From: Mermis nigrescens
Taxonomy: Eukaryota > Nematoda > Enoplea > Mermithida > Mermithidae
NCBI GenBank assembly: GCA_036768485.1
Contig: JAVLUZ010000157.1
Span: 17,576,403 to 17,640,402, forward strand
Direction: 5' to 3'
DNA length: 64,000 nt
The position numbers and the translations under genes were made by a program. The notes under the pieces were generated by a model. That model searched no databases and had not been told where the DNA came from. It saw only the letters and a list, made by a program, of their open reading frames with translations. This document shows, piece by piece, positions 24,801-37,000 of this stretch; positions within the stretch are counted from its first letter, which is position 1, and each line of letters opens with the position of its first letter.

Positions 24801-27702
24801 AAAATATGTGATACTTCTAGTACATATTTTGAGAAAAATAATTAATCATTTATGTTTACTAATTCTCCCACGTAATTCGAGCTATTGTGCTATATTCCTA
24901 TGCTCTATTCAATAGCTATATGTCAATAAGCTATTGAATGAGAAGAATCGGTGAAAAAGTGCAAGAGCCTCATTTGTATTGAGTAACCAAACGAAACGTA
25001 TTATCGTTTATGCGTACTTTGATAGTGCTTCGAACATCAAGCTCTTTTTAATTTTTTGAATACTCTTTCGAATAGGTACTAACCCTCAATCACTATTGTT
25101 GTCGCTAATTATTGTTGTTGCTTCAATTGGCATCTATTAGCTTATTTCAAAAGAAGATGAGCCCAAAGTGCATAATAAAGCAATGTAGAGGTATGCGCAA
25201 AGTGCTAATTAACTTTTTGGTTCCTGCTGCACTAAAACTTGCATAATTATTTGTACGTCCCTAACTCTTAGCTGCTTGCTCGACTGTAGTGGAGAGAAGT
25301 TCTTCCTTGGCACTCAATTGAAAAAAAATTGATGTCCTTAGCAGCTTAAGTAATTTTAACAGCTGGAGTTTTGAGCTTTGCTAATTGAGTTTATTCTTTG
25401 ATATTGCCTCTGAAAATGTTGATCCACTAATAAGCATATAAAGTTTAATTAAAGCCATTGTGATTATTTTACTGCTTTAACGGACCAAATCTAAAGCGGA
25501 AGTAAGTACCCTAAATTAAAGGATAATTGAATGTCCTCCGAAATAGAAATCTGTTTTGAGATGATTTCACAAATCAGCTTCTAACTAAAAGAAACGAAAA
25601 GCATCACCAGTAAATTATACGGTTCGCTTTTGTTTATTTTCTAACCTTTTTTCATCAAACGATCTTAACATTGCATAAATTGATTGAGTTGTAAGATTAA
25701 AAAAATTGTTACTTATCGTGCATACTATTTCTAAGTTGTTTTGTATATTTTGCATTACAATGAGGAATTTCTGTAATATTTCCTCGTTACAATTATGAAA
25801 ATGTTTGCGCGGATTTATTGTTTAAGCGGAAATACATGATAAATCAACTATTTTTCAAGCGCTCAATTTCTGCGGCAGGTCAAATTATAATTTTAGCTAA
25901 GAGCTTATTTATTGCATCACATAATATAGGCATCATAAAAGCTTATTGTGCATGTAATGTCCTACTAGCTGCACAAAAAAACATTAATTTGAGATTGTTT
26001 TCTGTATTCTTACTTTTCGTATATACACTAAATATAGAGACACTATACACCGACAATAAAATAAAAATAGTCTAAACATTCATTTTCAGAAGGTTCACTT
26101 CATGCTTGCTTCGTAAGTAAATTGCATTTCGTAAATTATTCATCTTTTTTCTATTTTTGTGTAATAATACCCAAATTAGACATAAGAAAGCTTGCTCCAA
26201 TCTTTCAAGTTGCTTATTACTCACTGCTACAGCTTTTGACTACAATCTTGTTTTCAAATAATATTCTTATTGATCAAATCAGCAGGTCGCCTTCTTATGT
26301 ATGATTATAATCATTAAGTCCTTATAAAAAATGATTTCACTATAATAATAATTAACAATTTTTTCCTGGATTTCGGTGGCCTGACTAACCGAAATGCAGT
26401 GTAGTTCTTGATCTAAATTCATATCTGCTCATGATATATCAAACATCGAAGCTTCCTTAGGCCCCCATTGTCTCTTGACTTTGATTCTCAATAAGCAAAG
26501 ACAATCCGGAAGAATGTCATTAGGTCCTAAAGAGTCAGTGAAAAAGTGGTATCGTAATTATTTTTCAGTATTATCTGGACCTAATATTGTTTCAGATAAG
26601 GTACTATAATGGCATACGTTTAACGATTTTCGCGCAAGTCCATTTCTAGATATATTCTTGAAAGAAAGATTATTTTTTTGCTTACTCGGCAAATCAGGGT
26701 AAAAGCTTTAGTCTATCAAGATACTTGAACTATTAAGCTAGAAATAAGCTTACTGCGCTGCAACATTAGCTCTACAATTTCGCTATCCCTTCTTCTGGCA
26801 GCTTTATTTCAAGTCGATTATCTGCCTGTATCTTTCTATGCAATGCATTTTCACAGACATATTGCACGCGTCGTGTTCAAGAAATTAATTTTGTGAATTA
26901 TCTTGAGAATCAATCAGGCTTTAAATAGCTCTCGAACAACAAGCAAATGTAACGGAACATTATCCAAGACATTTCAATGATTAGTGTTGGAAAAATAAGA
27001 CACATTTCTGGCATAAAATTTATGACCTATGCGTATTTCAGTAATGTAAAATCGCTGCTACATAGTGCTTAATTAATTTGTTAGACTTTATTCATAACCC
27101 GTGATTTTCTTACAGTAAATTGAATTATTTTCTGCATTAATTTTAAAACGACTCGAAACGATTTCAATCGTTCAAAGCAAACATTTTATGCTGGCACAGC
27201 AGGCTGTCTCCGTAAGAATCTATCGCCCACCTAAATCTGTGATTGAAATTTAATACATAATGTAAAATGAGAAAAAAGCATTCGGGTTCATGTAAAAGTT
27301 TTTTCATATTGATTGCTTTAATTAATTGCTTTGAGAGTCCAGGAGAGCACAATAGTCGTTTTTTGAACATCTAACTATGTTGGTTAATAAACTTTAAAAA
27401 AAACTTTTTTAGCATGGTTTGACATATAAAATTATTTGTCTTATTTGTGAAAGAATGCAATAAGTGCCTTAGCATTAGAAATTTCAACATTACTAGGAAG
27501 TGATGGCACGAGATGTTCGTCTGATTTGGATATGAATTTTCATTAAGTAACAAAAGCCCTATATGCTTCGACATGCCGAATTCGAACATCATTAGTTTGT
27601 CTTTTCGCTCAAGATGTTTCAAATGAATCAATCAAACTTAAAATTTATAATTTTTTATTATTTCAGTAATTTTATGCAAAATACCCCATGTCTAAAATTT
27701 TA
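18822..27702. other. Unique AT-rich region, no confident gene
   Basis: About 8.9 kb with none of the window's repeat families. Long frames are absent apart from low-complexity AT-rich ones (for example 102 codons at 20586-20894), which look like chance. A set of phase-compatible small exons between 22504 and 26896 on the plus strand is described as a finding, but is not firm enough to annotate as a gene. Confidence 0.5.
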
Positions 27703-27719
27703 TTTTTGTTAAATTGCAG
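27703..27719 (+). promoter_or_regulatory. Possible trans-splice (or cis) acceptor before the receptor start
   Basis: A T-rich run ending in AAATTGCAG at 27719 lies 29 bases before the receptor ATG. In nematodes a site like this often accepts a spliced leader. The sequence alone cannot separate that from the acceptor of an undetected upstream 5' exon. The reading frame stays open across the 29 bases but meets a TAA just before the site. Confidence 0.4.
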
Positions 27720-27748
27720 GTAAATTTGCATATTTTATTGCCTACAAA

Positions 27749-28022
27749 ATGAACGCCTCGCTATCTTCTTTTAAATTTTGTTCCGATACGGCCGATTTAA
27801 TTCGTAACCCGTGGTTTTTGTGCAGCAAATTGTTGAAGGTTCTATTGTCTCCAATCGCTATTACTCTGAATTGCCTGTTGATCGTGATATTGCGAAAAAT
27901 GAGTCATCTGCAGATCAACATCAACTTTAGATATTTGCTAATCAACTTATCGTTTTGTTCCATCGTAGCTAGTCTGTATATACTGGTCAAAAGTGTATTT
28001 ACTGTTTGCGTTTGGCTTATTG
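27749..28022 (+). CDS. Receptor exon 1 (start codon, helices 1 and 2)
   Basis: Encodes residues 1-91 plus the first base of codon 92. After a polar N-terminus there are hydrophobic stretches at about residues 28-49 (helix 1) and 60-90 (helix 2), separated by a short basic loop (RKMSHLQ). The donor is G|GTAAGC at 28023, phase 1. Its partner acceptor at 31924 restores a glycine codon and gives LIG-NPC, a motif expected before helix 3 in this class, which strongly supports the junction. The ATG is chosen because an in-frame stop lies a short way upstream and an acceptor-like site lies 29 bases before it. Confidence 0.82.
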
Positions 28023-31000
28023 GTAAGCATAAAAAAATTACAAATGTCGGTAATCAGCATAGGTGGACGGCACCAAACTTCTGGGGAGTGGCTGCAAGAT
28101 TTTCCAAACGTCAGAAAAATGGCCTTAAAATGATGGTATGACGAAAAAACACCATGTTTCAACGTTTCTCATCGAAAACTATCCATTGGCATCAAGAAAC
28201 TTGCGAAAAAACGAAAAAAATTTAAAAATTGGAATTCTGGGGGAGAATTTCGGTTTCTGGGGAGTATTTTGGTTTCTGGGGGTGCATACCTCCCAAACTC
28301 CCACGCCCAGGTATGGTAATCAGATACCCATAGAAAAATAAAATTCGATGAATTAGTATAACTTTTTGCATAAATTGATAACATTTCAAACTATTGATTC
28401 CTAATCTAATATAAACAATGTGATTTATTATTTTACAAAATTTTTAACATACTTTAATTGGCCTTGTTTGCCTTTTTTCGTTACTGTATCATAGTCAACG
28501 TTGCGGTTCAAAGTTTGAAACACTAAGTCTGCGAGTTTACTTTTTTGCGAAATGATTTTTAAATTTGCAAATTCGCCGCTAAATTTAGAGTCAGAACATA
28601 TGTGATTTTATATAATTTAGGTTAGTTTTACACTGACAAGATGTATTTGAAATTAATTCGGTTCTAGCTTATTTCTTCCAACAATGATCTTTCGAGGTGC
28701 TTGATCCTTACTTCTTGTTCAGGCTTAATGAATGCTAAAAAGAATTCTGAATACAACGAGTAAATCAGAATTTATATTTAGCAGCATGTAGCTATAAGAT
28801 GCATGATACTCAGATGATCTTACAAACTGACTTTTCTTGCTAATCAATAGCAATAAACAAAAAAGTAATCAATCTTGAATTTCTGAAGCATCTACTTAGC
28901 CTCAAGCATATTTAAAGATTATTATTGGGAGAAATAATTTTGAAACGTATTTGTTGGAAGCACAAAATGAAATTTATTTTTAAGGCATCTTGTCGGTCTA
29001 AAAATTAATATAAACCATATAAAATTGCAGGATGTTCTGATCCGAAATTTAACGACTAGTTCGAAATTTTAAAAATTACTTCGCGAAAAAGTTAAAGTCG
29101 CAGGCTTAGTATTTTAAAGTTCGAACCGCCAGTTGACTAGTTAACGGTAACGTAAAAAAGTAAACAAAGCGACGTAGAAGTCAACAAATCATCCAATTGT
29201 ATTTATTATCGTCTCTCTATTGTTCTCATTTAACCAATTCAATGATATGTGGCTGGCCTCCCCCAAATCAACTTTAGCCCTTTAATTAATGAGAATGAAG
29301 CATTATACTGTGTGTTCGGGAAAGAGAGGAAATTTTTTTAATAAATGTTTTTATGATTAAAGCAAAGTTAATAAACCTTTCCCCAAACGACACACTGTTA
29401 GCATTGTAGTAAGAGTTTATTGTCGTATGTAATTATATCTGGTTCTACAGTGACAAGTCAAATGTGCACTTCAACATAGATTTGAAGAACCAAATTCGTC
29501 TAGATTAAGTTCAGTGTCGTATAAATTTATGTTATAAATTTCTAAATTAGTTTAGGTAGGTTTAGAAGTTTTGTAAATAACGATAATCAAATGAAAACAT
29601 TATCAAGATAGCACTTAAATCAGAAATCTGTGTTTAGAATGTTCACTGCTCTCAAGATTAATTTTGCCTCAATATCGCACATTCGCTAAGAAAAGGCAAT
29701 TTTGATTTGGTTTAATCATCTTAATCATCTTGTGACATTTTAAATTTAAAAATGCAAAAATTTTGACTAAGAGGAGTCTCTCTAAGCAAAAACTAATTTA
29801 TTTCAAGCAGATTTTGGCACGGAGTTTGTGCAGTAGGCATCAAACTTTTCATGCGCAAATGTTAAGTACTATAATTCGTGCAAAGATTGGGGATGAACCA
29901 CCAACGGATAGCCTTTCTTTGTTTAAAATTACTACATAAAATTCAAAAAACACCTGAAATGTAAAATACACTTTATTATAGTAATAGTACGACTTCCTTA
30001 TCAGCAGATTTGTTCAGCGGATAGTGTACAATGCATGGCGAAAATTTATAAAAAATTTGCAAAAGTAAATTCGTGGCTTGAGTTTAGTTAATAAGGCGCC
30101 AAGCAAGTAACACCGAGTGATATACTGTAATTTTTTGCGAGCATGTTCATAGACAGATATGCCATGAATTGGCAGATAGATTTTTCAGATTCCTATCATT
30201 CATGGAATCACAACTGAAAACAAAGTTTGTCCTTTCTTTCCGGATACCCTGTACTCGTGTATTAATCAATTACAAAGAAAACTTACCCCATGATACATAA
30301 GCTTCCTTAAATTTGCTAGCGATATTTATTTTCAAGCTTTTACATACAATTGTCAATCCTAAGCGTTAGCTTTCCATATTGTGAAGCTCATTACACCCGG
30401 TCGGTGGAATAGAATGTGTCTCAGGAGCCCCACCAGTCCCAACAGCCCAACCGTCCCAACAGCCCCACCAAAAATCCCAACAGCCCTATAGTCCCAACAG
30501 CCCACCAGTCCCAACAGCCCCACCGTCCCAACAGCCCCACCAATAATCCCAACAGCCCACCAATCCCAACAGCCCCACCGTCCCAACAACCCCACCGACC
30601 CAAGAGCCCCACCGTCCCAACAGCCCCACCAATAATCCCACCAGCCCCACTAGTCCCAAGAGCCCCACCAATCTGAACAGTTCTACCGTTCCAGCAGTCC
30701 TACCGTTCCAACAGTCGCATTGTCCCATCCACACATAAGATTGGGGAGAGGATGTTTAGAGTCTAACCCCTTAAACCCCAAAATTATGGTGTAGACCCCC
30801 AGAATTTATATTTAGCACTTTATCCCACCAGACTCTTTGCTGCGCAATTTTGGCTGAAACTACCTCACTCTTATAATCATAGCTTCCACAGCTGCGCGGC
30901 AACGATCGGTATGGACAAGGAGTTTTGAGCCAAAAATGACCTCAAAACTGGCATGAATGTTAAAATAGCGTATAAACTACGCTAATCCACATTTTCTGGC

Positions 31001-34000
31001 TATTTTGAAGCAGATGAGCGTGAAAGTTTTGATTTTTATTGAATTTCAACAACTTATCTTTCCTTTTTTCACTAGAGCATTTTTCATTTGTTTCAGGCAG
31101 TCTAGACCACACAGGCGTGGGGGTTTGAGGGGTATGCACACCCGCCAGAAGTTTGAATACCCCCAGAAATCAAAATACCCCCAGAATTCAATTTTTAATT
31201 TTTTTGCTTTTTTTAATGATTTTTTGATGCCATTGGATAGTGCTCGGTGAGAAAAAGTCGAAAAATAGTGTTTTTTCGCCATACAACCACTCTTAAGACT
31301 ATTTTTTGATCTTTAAAATTTCTTTTAATCCCCCTCCCAGAATTTCGGTGCTGCCCACTATGGTCTAGACTAGATCATAATGAGCAGGAATGGGTGGAAT
31401 ATTACTATAACATTACCACTATTTTCTGCATATAGTTGCCAAAGAAACTGCTTCGATTCTTCCATACATGCAATAAATTATTGTCAAAAGTCAATAAATA
31501 ATTGAAGAAATATTTCACCTTTTTTACCGCACTGCTGCTTTGATCATTTCTGTACCATGACACCTTCTTAGTTCATATTCAATTTAAAAACCGAGTTGCA
31601 TACATCTGACAGGAATTTCGAGCATTCTATCACTCAAATTCGATCGTCAACCATCCCCCAATATCGTATAGTATGTGAGTTTGTGACCTCCCGTTTTATG
31701 CGATAACTTGCTCTTGTGACCGACTTTAAGTGCTTTTTTGCCATTTTGGCCAAAAATTGGAAGTCGTTCACTCCTCTCGCCAAAAACGTTTAGGGACATC
31801 ACCCAAATCTCCAGTAAATTCAATAGTAGTCTTAAGCTTATCTCTAAACTTTGACTCACCTTAAATTTTAATCATAAATCCGTCTAAAATTAAAAAAAAT
31901 CTTTTCAACGTGTTTTCGTGAAAGGTAACCCGTGCATACTGGCCGAAAGTACCTTCGTTTGCAAGTTGCACGAATCGATTTTCATCTTGTTCAAATTGCC
32001 CGTTTTGGCGACAATATTGAGTCTGGCCGCCGAACGATTTTACGCCTTGAGGCACATGTCCGAATACGGTTCCCCGGATCAAAAGCCCCGCGTCGCTCTG
32101 CTCATCATTTCAGCTGGGTGGGCGTTTAGCCTGATTTGCACCACTTGGCTTAATGCCAGCGACCTAAAATCCGACCTAAACACATCCGTACTGTACTGCA
32201 ACGCCTTGTTCGCTTACGATAGTCATGCGACCAAGGTCTTTTTGCGCCCTTCTGCTACCGTTGGAAATTTTAAGTTAGTTGTGCTTAATTTTTTCGGCTT
32301 TAAACAAATTAATATAACGAAAACTTGTGTTAATTCTAAAACAGAGTACTAACTGCGTTACTTTGAAGTTTTCGATCGATTTCAGGGATTTTAAAGAAGA
32401 TATTCGATTTTCTTCTATTTTATTCTGTTTAGCGAGTTTTTTCCACAAAATTTCCAATTTTTCCCTATTACGGGTCTAGACCTACAAACCTGCCTACTCC
32501 CCATGTGTATGTCCTATAAAAGCGCAGCTTTTCAATTCTACAAAGATTTTTCTGGAATTTACACGACTTTTCGTTAATTTTAATAGGACAAGAATTGTGG
32601 AAGTGTTTAAAATTTCCGAGAGTAAATTAGTAATTGCATGTTCTGTTTTCGTTATAATGTCAGAAATTTTCTTAAAATAAAGAAAAACTGTTTGTTTTTG
32701 CGCTTTGCGTCGTGTTCACAAATTTTTGTATTTGTCATCGTTGCCAACCCATCAACTGGCTAAAGTGCACTACCAAAAGTCGAAAGACGCGGTTTTGCCG
32801 CACAAAAACCATTACTATATCAATGTTAAACTACAAAAATAAAGCGCAAAATATAGAAAAATGCTTTCGTCAATATTTTAGATAATTCAAGAAACTTCTA
32901 CGTACTTATTTAACATTTTTTAAAGGTTTTTCACGTCGATATTCTCAAGCTACTACATTATCTATAGTAAAATACGATAACGTTTCGGAACCGCATGTAG
33001 GGAAACTAAGTTTTTAATACATTCAGCTTCTAAATATCGAGTATTTCATGCTTTAGATTTCAATCAATTTCAATTGAACATTTTTATATGAATTAAGATT
33101 TAAATATTTTGTAATATTTTTTATGACATTTGCATCAACATGAAGATACAATGTTTTGATTAGCAACGTTTAAAATAATATTTTTTGCTCTTTTGAACCG
33201 CTTATAAGCAAATTCATTTAAGTGAAATTCCGACAATCTTTATTATTCTTTGTGAAGGACATAACTGAATAATGAATATGTTATATCAGCAAAGAAAAAT
33301 GCTCCGATGGGACAATCAGGATACGAAGCTAGTCAGCGTTGCTACTTGCCAGCAATTTAAAAAAATTAAACATTATAGATTTCGTTTATACATTCTTATC
33401 TAAAACTTTTAAGCTTATTTTAAAGAGACACTTTTATGCCACAATAATGACAGCAGTCCAAGAACGCGGAAAACAATACTGTTCTTAACATCAGCATTAT
33501 TCTTTTTAAACAAGACAACAGATCAAAGTTTTTCAGCATAAACTTCACGCAAATATCAAGTGTAAGGAACACTGAAGCTCAGATTTGGAAGTAAAATAAA
33601 TTTGCAGTATAAACTACATATTAACAACAAATGAATAGTGCAAACTTTACAAACAACTAGGAGAAGAGAAAACTAACAGTCAGATTCCCAATTCTGATTT
33701 TACGTAGAACATTTTGAAAAAATTAAGCTTCCGCAAGGCTCTAGAACTAAAGTTAATATGCTGTGTGAACTTTAGACAACCACATAGTGTAAAGAAAATT
33801 TCAGTCGGATTCGTAATTCTGATATTACTTTGAGATTACGATCAAAATTTGTTAAAAAATTAAGTCTCCACAATGGCCCGAGGACAAATAAATATCAGAT
33901 GTAAACCACTTTACACCACTGTCGAGTGCAAACAAACTAGCGTATCACATTTGGTTTCTGGTTTATTTTTAGATTTGAGATTAAGTCCAGACTCATAACC

Positions 34001-37000
34001 AGAACTTGGCAGAAAACAGGTTTAACTCTCCCATTTTTTTATTTTCTTGACTTTACAACCACCCAAAAAAGATAAATATTGATGTAAACAAACGCAATTA
34101 GCTGTGACGCGTACATCTTAGAAAGTACTTTATTTTTATCCTAATCGACCTCGCCCGACTTCTTAACAGAGAAAGTGGCGAACAAAAAATGGACAAACAC
34201 GTATTTTCCACTGTCCACCACATTGTAAACTTTAAAAATCTGAACATAACGCCCCTTTGAGTGTAAATAAATTCGTGTGGCCCTTTGATTGTAGTAAGTT
34301 GGTATGTGCCAAACTTATGTTCCGCAAAATATTTGATACGATTTACCAATCAAAATACGGAACAAAACTTGTTTTTTTCGCCCATTTTACACCTCTGATT
34401 TCGAACTTTACACCCCTATAAACAACTCCATGTTGAGTTTTTTGAACGCGGCTTGCTTCGACGCGTAGCTCTCATGAGTTAATTTTTTCTATTTTATTAA
34501 ATCCATCCCACTATTAATAGAAAAAGTTGGCGGAGAAATCTCGGACAAAATCTCTTTTTTTACTCATCCACTAGAGTGTAAAGTTTAAATCCCTGGTACT
34601 AATTGAGTATTGATTATATAAAAGTTTGGTGGTAAGCACAAGATAGCCCTTGATCCGTAGTACATTTCTGTCAGAAAAATTTATTTCTTAAATCTATTAA
34701 CCGGAGTTGTTGGCAGACATAAAATAGTCGAAAGTACATGGTTTTACCAATAGATTTAATAAAATGAAAGAAGTTAGTACGCAGAAGGTTTGAACCCATT
34801 AATCTTTTTTAAACCCGCATGCGAGAACGGACGCGTGAGCCTCTGCGCCAACACGGCATATCGGCGGATTTTGATATTTAGTCAGTTATTGAAAAATATT
34901 TATCATTTTACTAAAGTTTAAGAATAGTGAATTCATGATAATAAAAACAATTGTCTATTAGAGACGAGTCAAAACCTCTGAAATAAGAAAAACCTGATCA
35001 AACAATATGCAATACGGAGTTATATATCGGCATTAAAAAATAGATGAATAATTCAAAGTTCACCTCAACAAACAGTGGCTGTAGAAAAGTTTAAAGGTCA
35101 GATTCATTATTCTGCCCTTACGTATTAAATCCATCTATTAAATTAAATCTATTAAATCCATGAATATTACGTAGAACATTTTAAAAAATTCATCATACAC
35201 GACGCTCTAAGCGGAAAAAATTTTTTAGTGTAAAGTTAAAACCCGCACTAATAACGTAATATTGATTGTAAAGAAACAAAATAAATTTTGACGTGTAGCG
35301 CTTAGGACGAAGCTTATTTTAAAGGTAGTTACCACGTTTTGTCTTTTAAGTGGCGAATATGGCGGGGAAAAATATTTTTTTGTCCCAGACTCTTTACAAT
35401 AAACCGCCTCTAACTTAAAAAATTTAACTTTTTAAAAAAAATAAAAAAATCTCCCCTAGATCTTAGATCAATTAGATCGCATAGAATGTAAAACTGAGTT
35501 AGATATGCTCGTGCACATGAATACAGTAAAAAAACCGTCTAATTTACACTTCTGTGTAAGAACTGATAAGTGTAAAGAGATTTTAAGACCAGATTCGTAA
35601 CCTACTAATCAGGAAAAACATTTTTTTTAAATTGGCCCTCCGCTAATCATTTGATTTTTTGGTGTGAAGTTTACAAACTCACGACTGCCTCGGTATTGAG
35701 TTTAAAGAAAAAAGGTATGTAAGTTTTTTTATTATCTACCGTTTAAAAAAACCGCACCTCCCAGATGTGTGCTGTTATAGCTGTGAGGGGGGGGGGGGCA
35801 TATACTGGGGTACCCAAGTATATTATAGGTATCGCGCTAACGCGCTACCTATGATTTTTGTTTGTCAATATATCACTTTTTGTTCTTGCGCTAATAAATT
35901 TTAATCTGTAATATAAAATGAAAATTGAAACAGCCACAAATACATAACCTTTGATTTAAATATTTGTTACAAGACATTAAATTATTTGAGTTGAAAAAAA
36001 TATTTCAAAGCGATAAAATTCGAGTGTAGAGGCGAGAGTATGCAAAATATTTAAAAAATAATGTATAAATGTTGAGAATTAAAAATGATAAAAGGTGACA
36101 AGCGTTTAATAATAAATATAGACGTATATTTATCTAATATTTTTGAATTTAGTAATAAATCGGAGCTTTCTTTTTTGTTTACCTATGTGAAAAACGCGTA
36201 TTTCTTCAAAAAATTTATAAAAGCGATAGGCTTTATTTACCTGTTAAAGGTGTAAACAAGCCCCCTTTCTTACAACAAGGTGAAGATAAGCGAAATAACT
36301 AAGTTCTGTATGTATTTTGTAGAGCAGAACTCAATTTAGTGAGAATTTGTTTCTAGTTTTTATTTACCTGATATGGGTTTAAAGGACTATTGCCCTACTC
36401 CTATTGAAAATAAATCGATCTGTTTGTACTCGTACGTGTTTTACTCACACAGTGGCTTAGGTAGTTCGAAGCCTATCTAACTCCCCCGCTGTAAAATCTG
36501 AAATGCTCTACCGCAAAAAATCGATAGACTCCCAGGGATTAGATTTTTAGCGCTATTTTTGGTGATTTTACCCCATCGGACCCCCAAGAACTTGGCTAAT
36601 GCCCTTATACGGTTATGCTAATATTATTCTTCTAATGTCTTGAGTTTTACTCAATTCATGATGATTGTCATTCCGACATATGTCTACTTTCCCTCTCTCA
36701 GCTATAAGATAACACATCTGAGAGATGCTATTAATTTAAGAAATAAATAATAAAAATTGTGTGGTAATTTTTTGTTCGTGTTTAAACTCTGCACCGATTG
36801 TGTAATGAGTGTGCAAAGTTTTGACGTAGCGTTATAACTTATACAACAAACATGTGACATTTTTTGCACGCCTTTTACACAACTCAGTGTGACTACTTCG
36901 TAGGATGTAATGGCACAGAATTGTAGAAGATAAAATACTCTAAATATGCTGTTTTTGTTTTTCGAATTTTGCTTTAGTCTTCGAGTGGGATTGCAAAGAA

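Larger units (their letters stand above)
28023..31924 (+). other. Receptor intron 1 (3.9 kb) with two MITEs and a minisatellite
   Basis: GTAAGC at the start and AAAG at the end. It holds hAT-like MITEs at 28058-28315 and 31108-31362 in opposite orientation and a C-rich minisatellite at 30415-30725. From 28324 to 30414 and from 30726 to 31099 I see only AT-rich DNA without recognisable features. Confidence 0.7.

Noticed and set aside
30359..30734. Overlapping proline/serine-rich and glycine/tryptophan-rich frames on both strands
   Set aside because: By-product of the C-rich minisatellite, which lacks stops in several frames.
32528..32636. Open stretch after GCGCAG that could be the missing helix-5 exon (reads FSILQRFFWNLHDFSLILIG)
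   Set aside because: The phase could fit only with a poor donor (T|GTTTAA), and the region before exon 3 would not form a clean membrane helix. Too weak to annotate.
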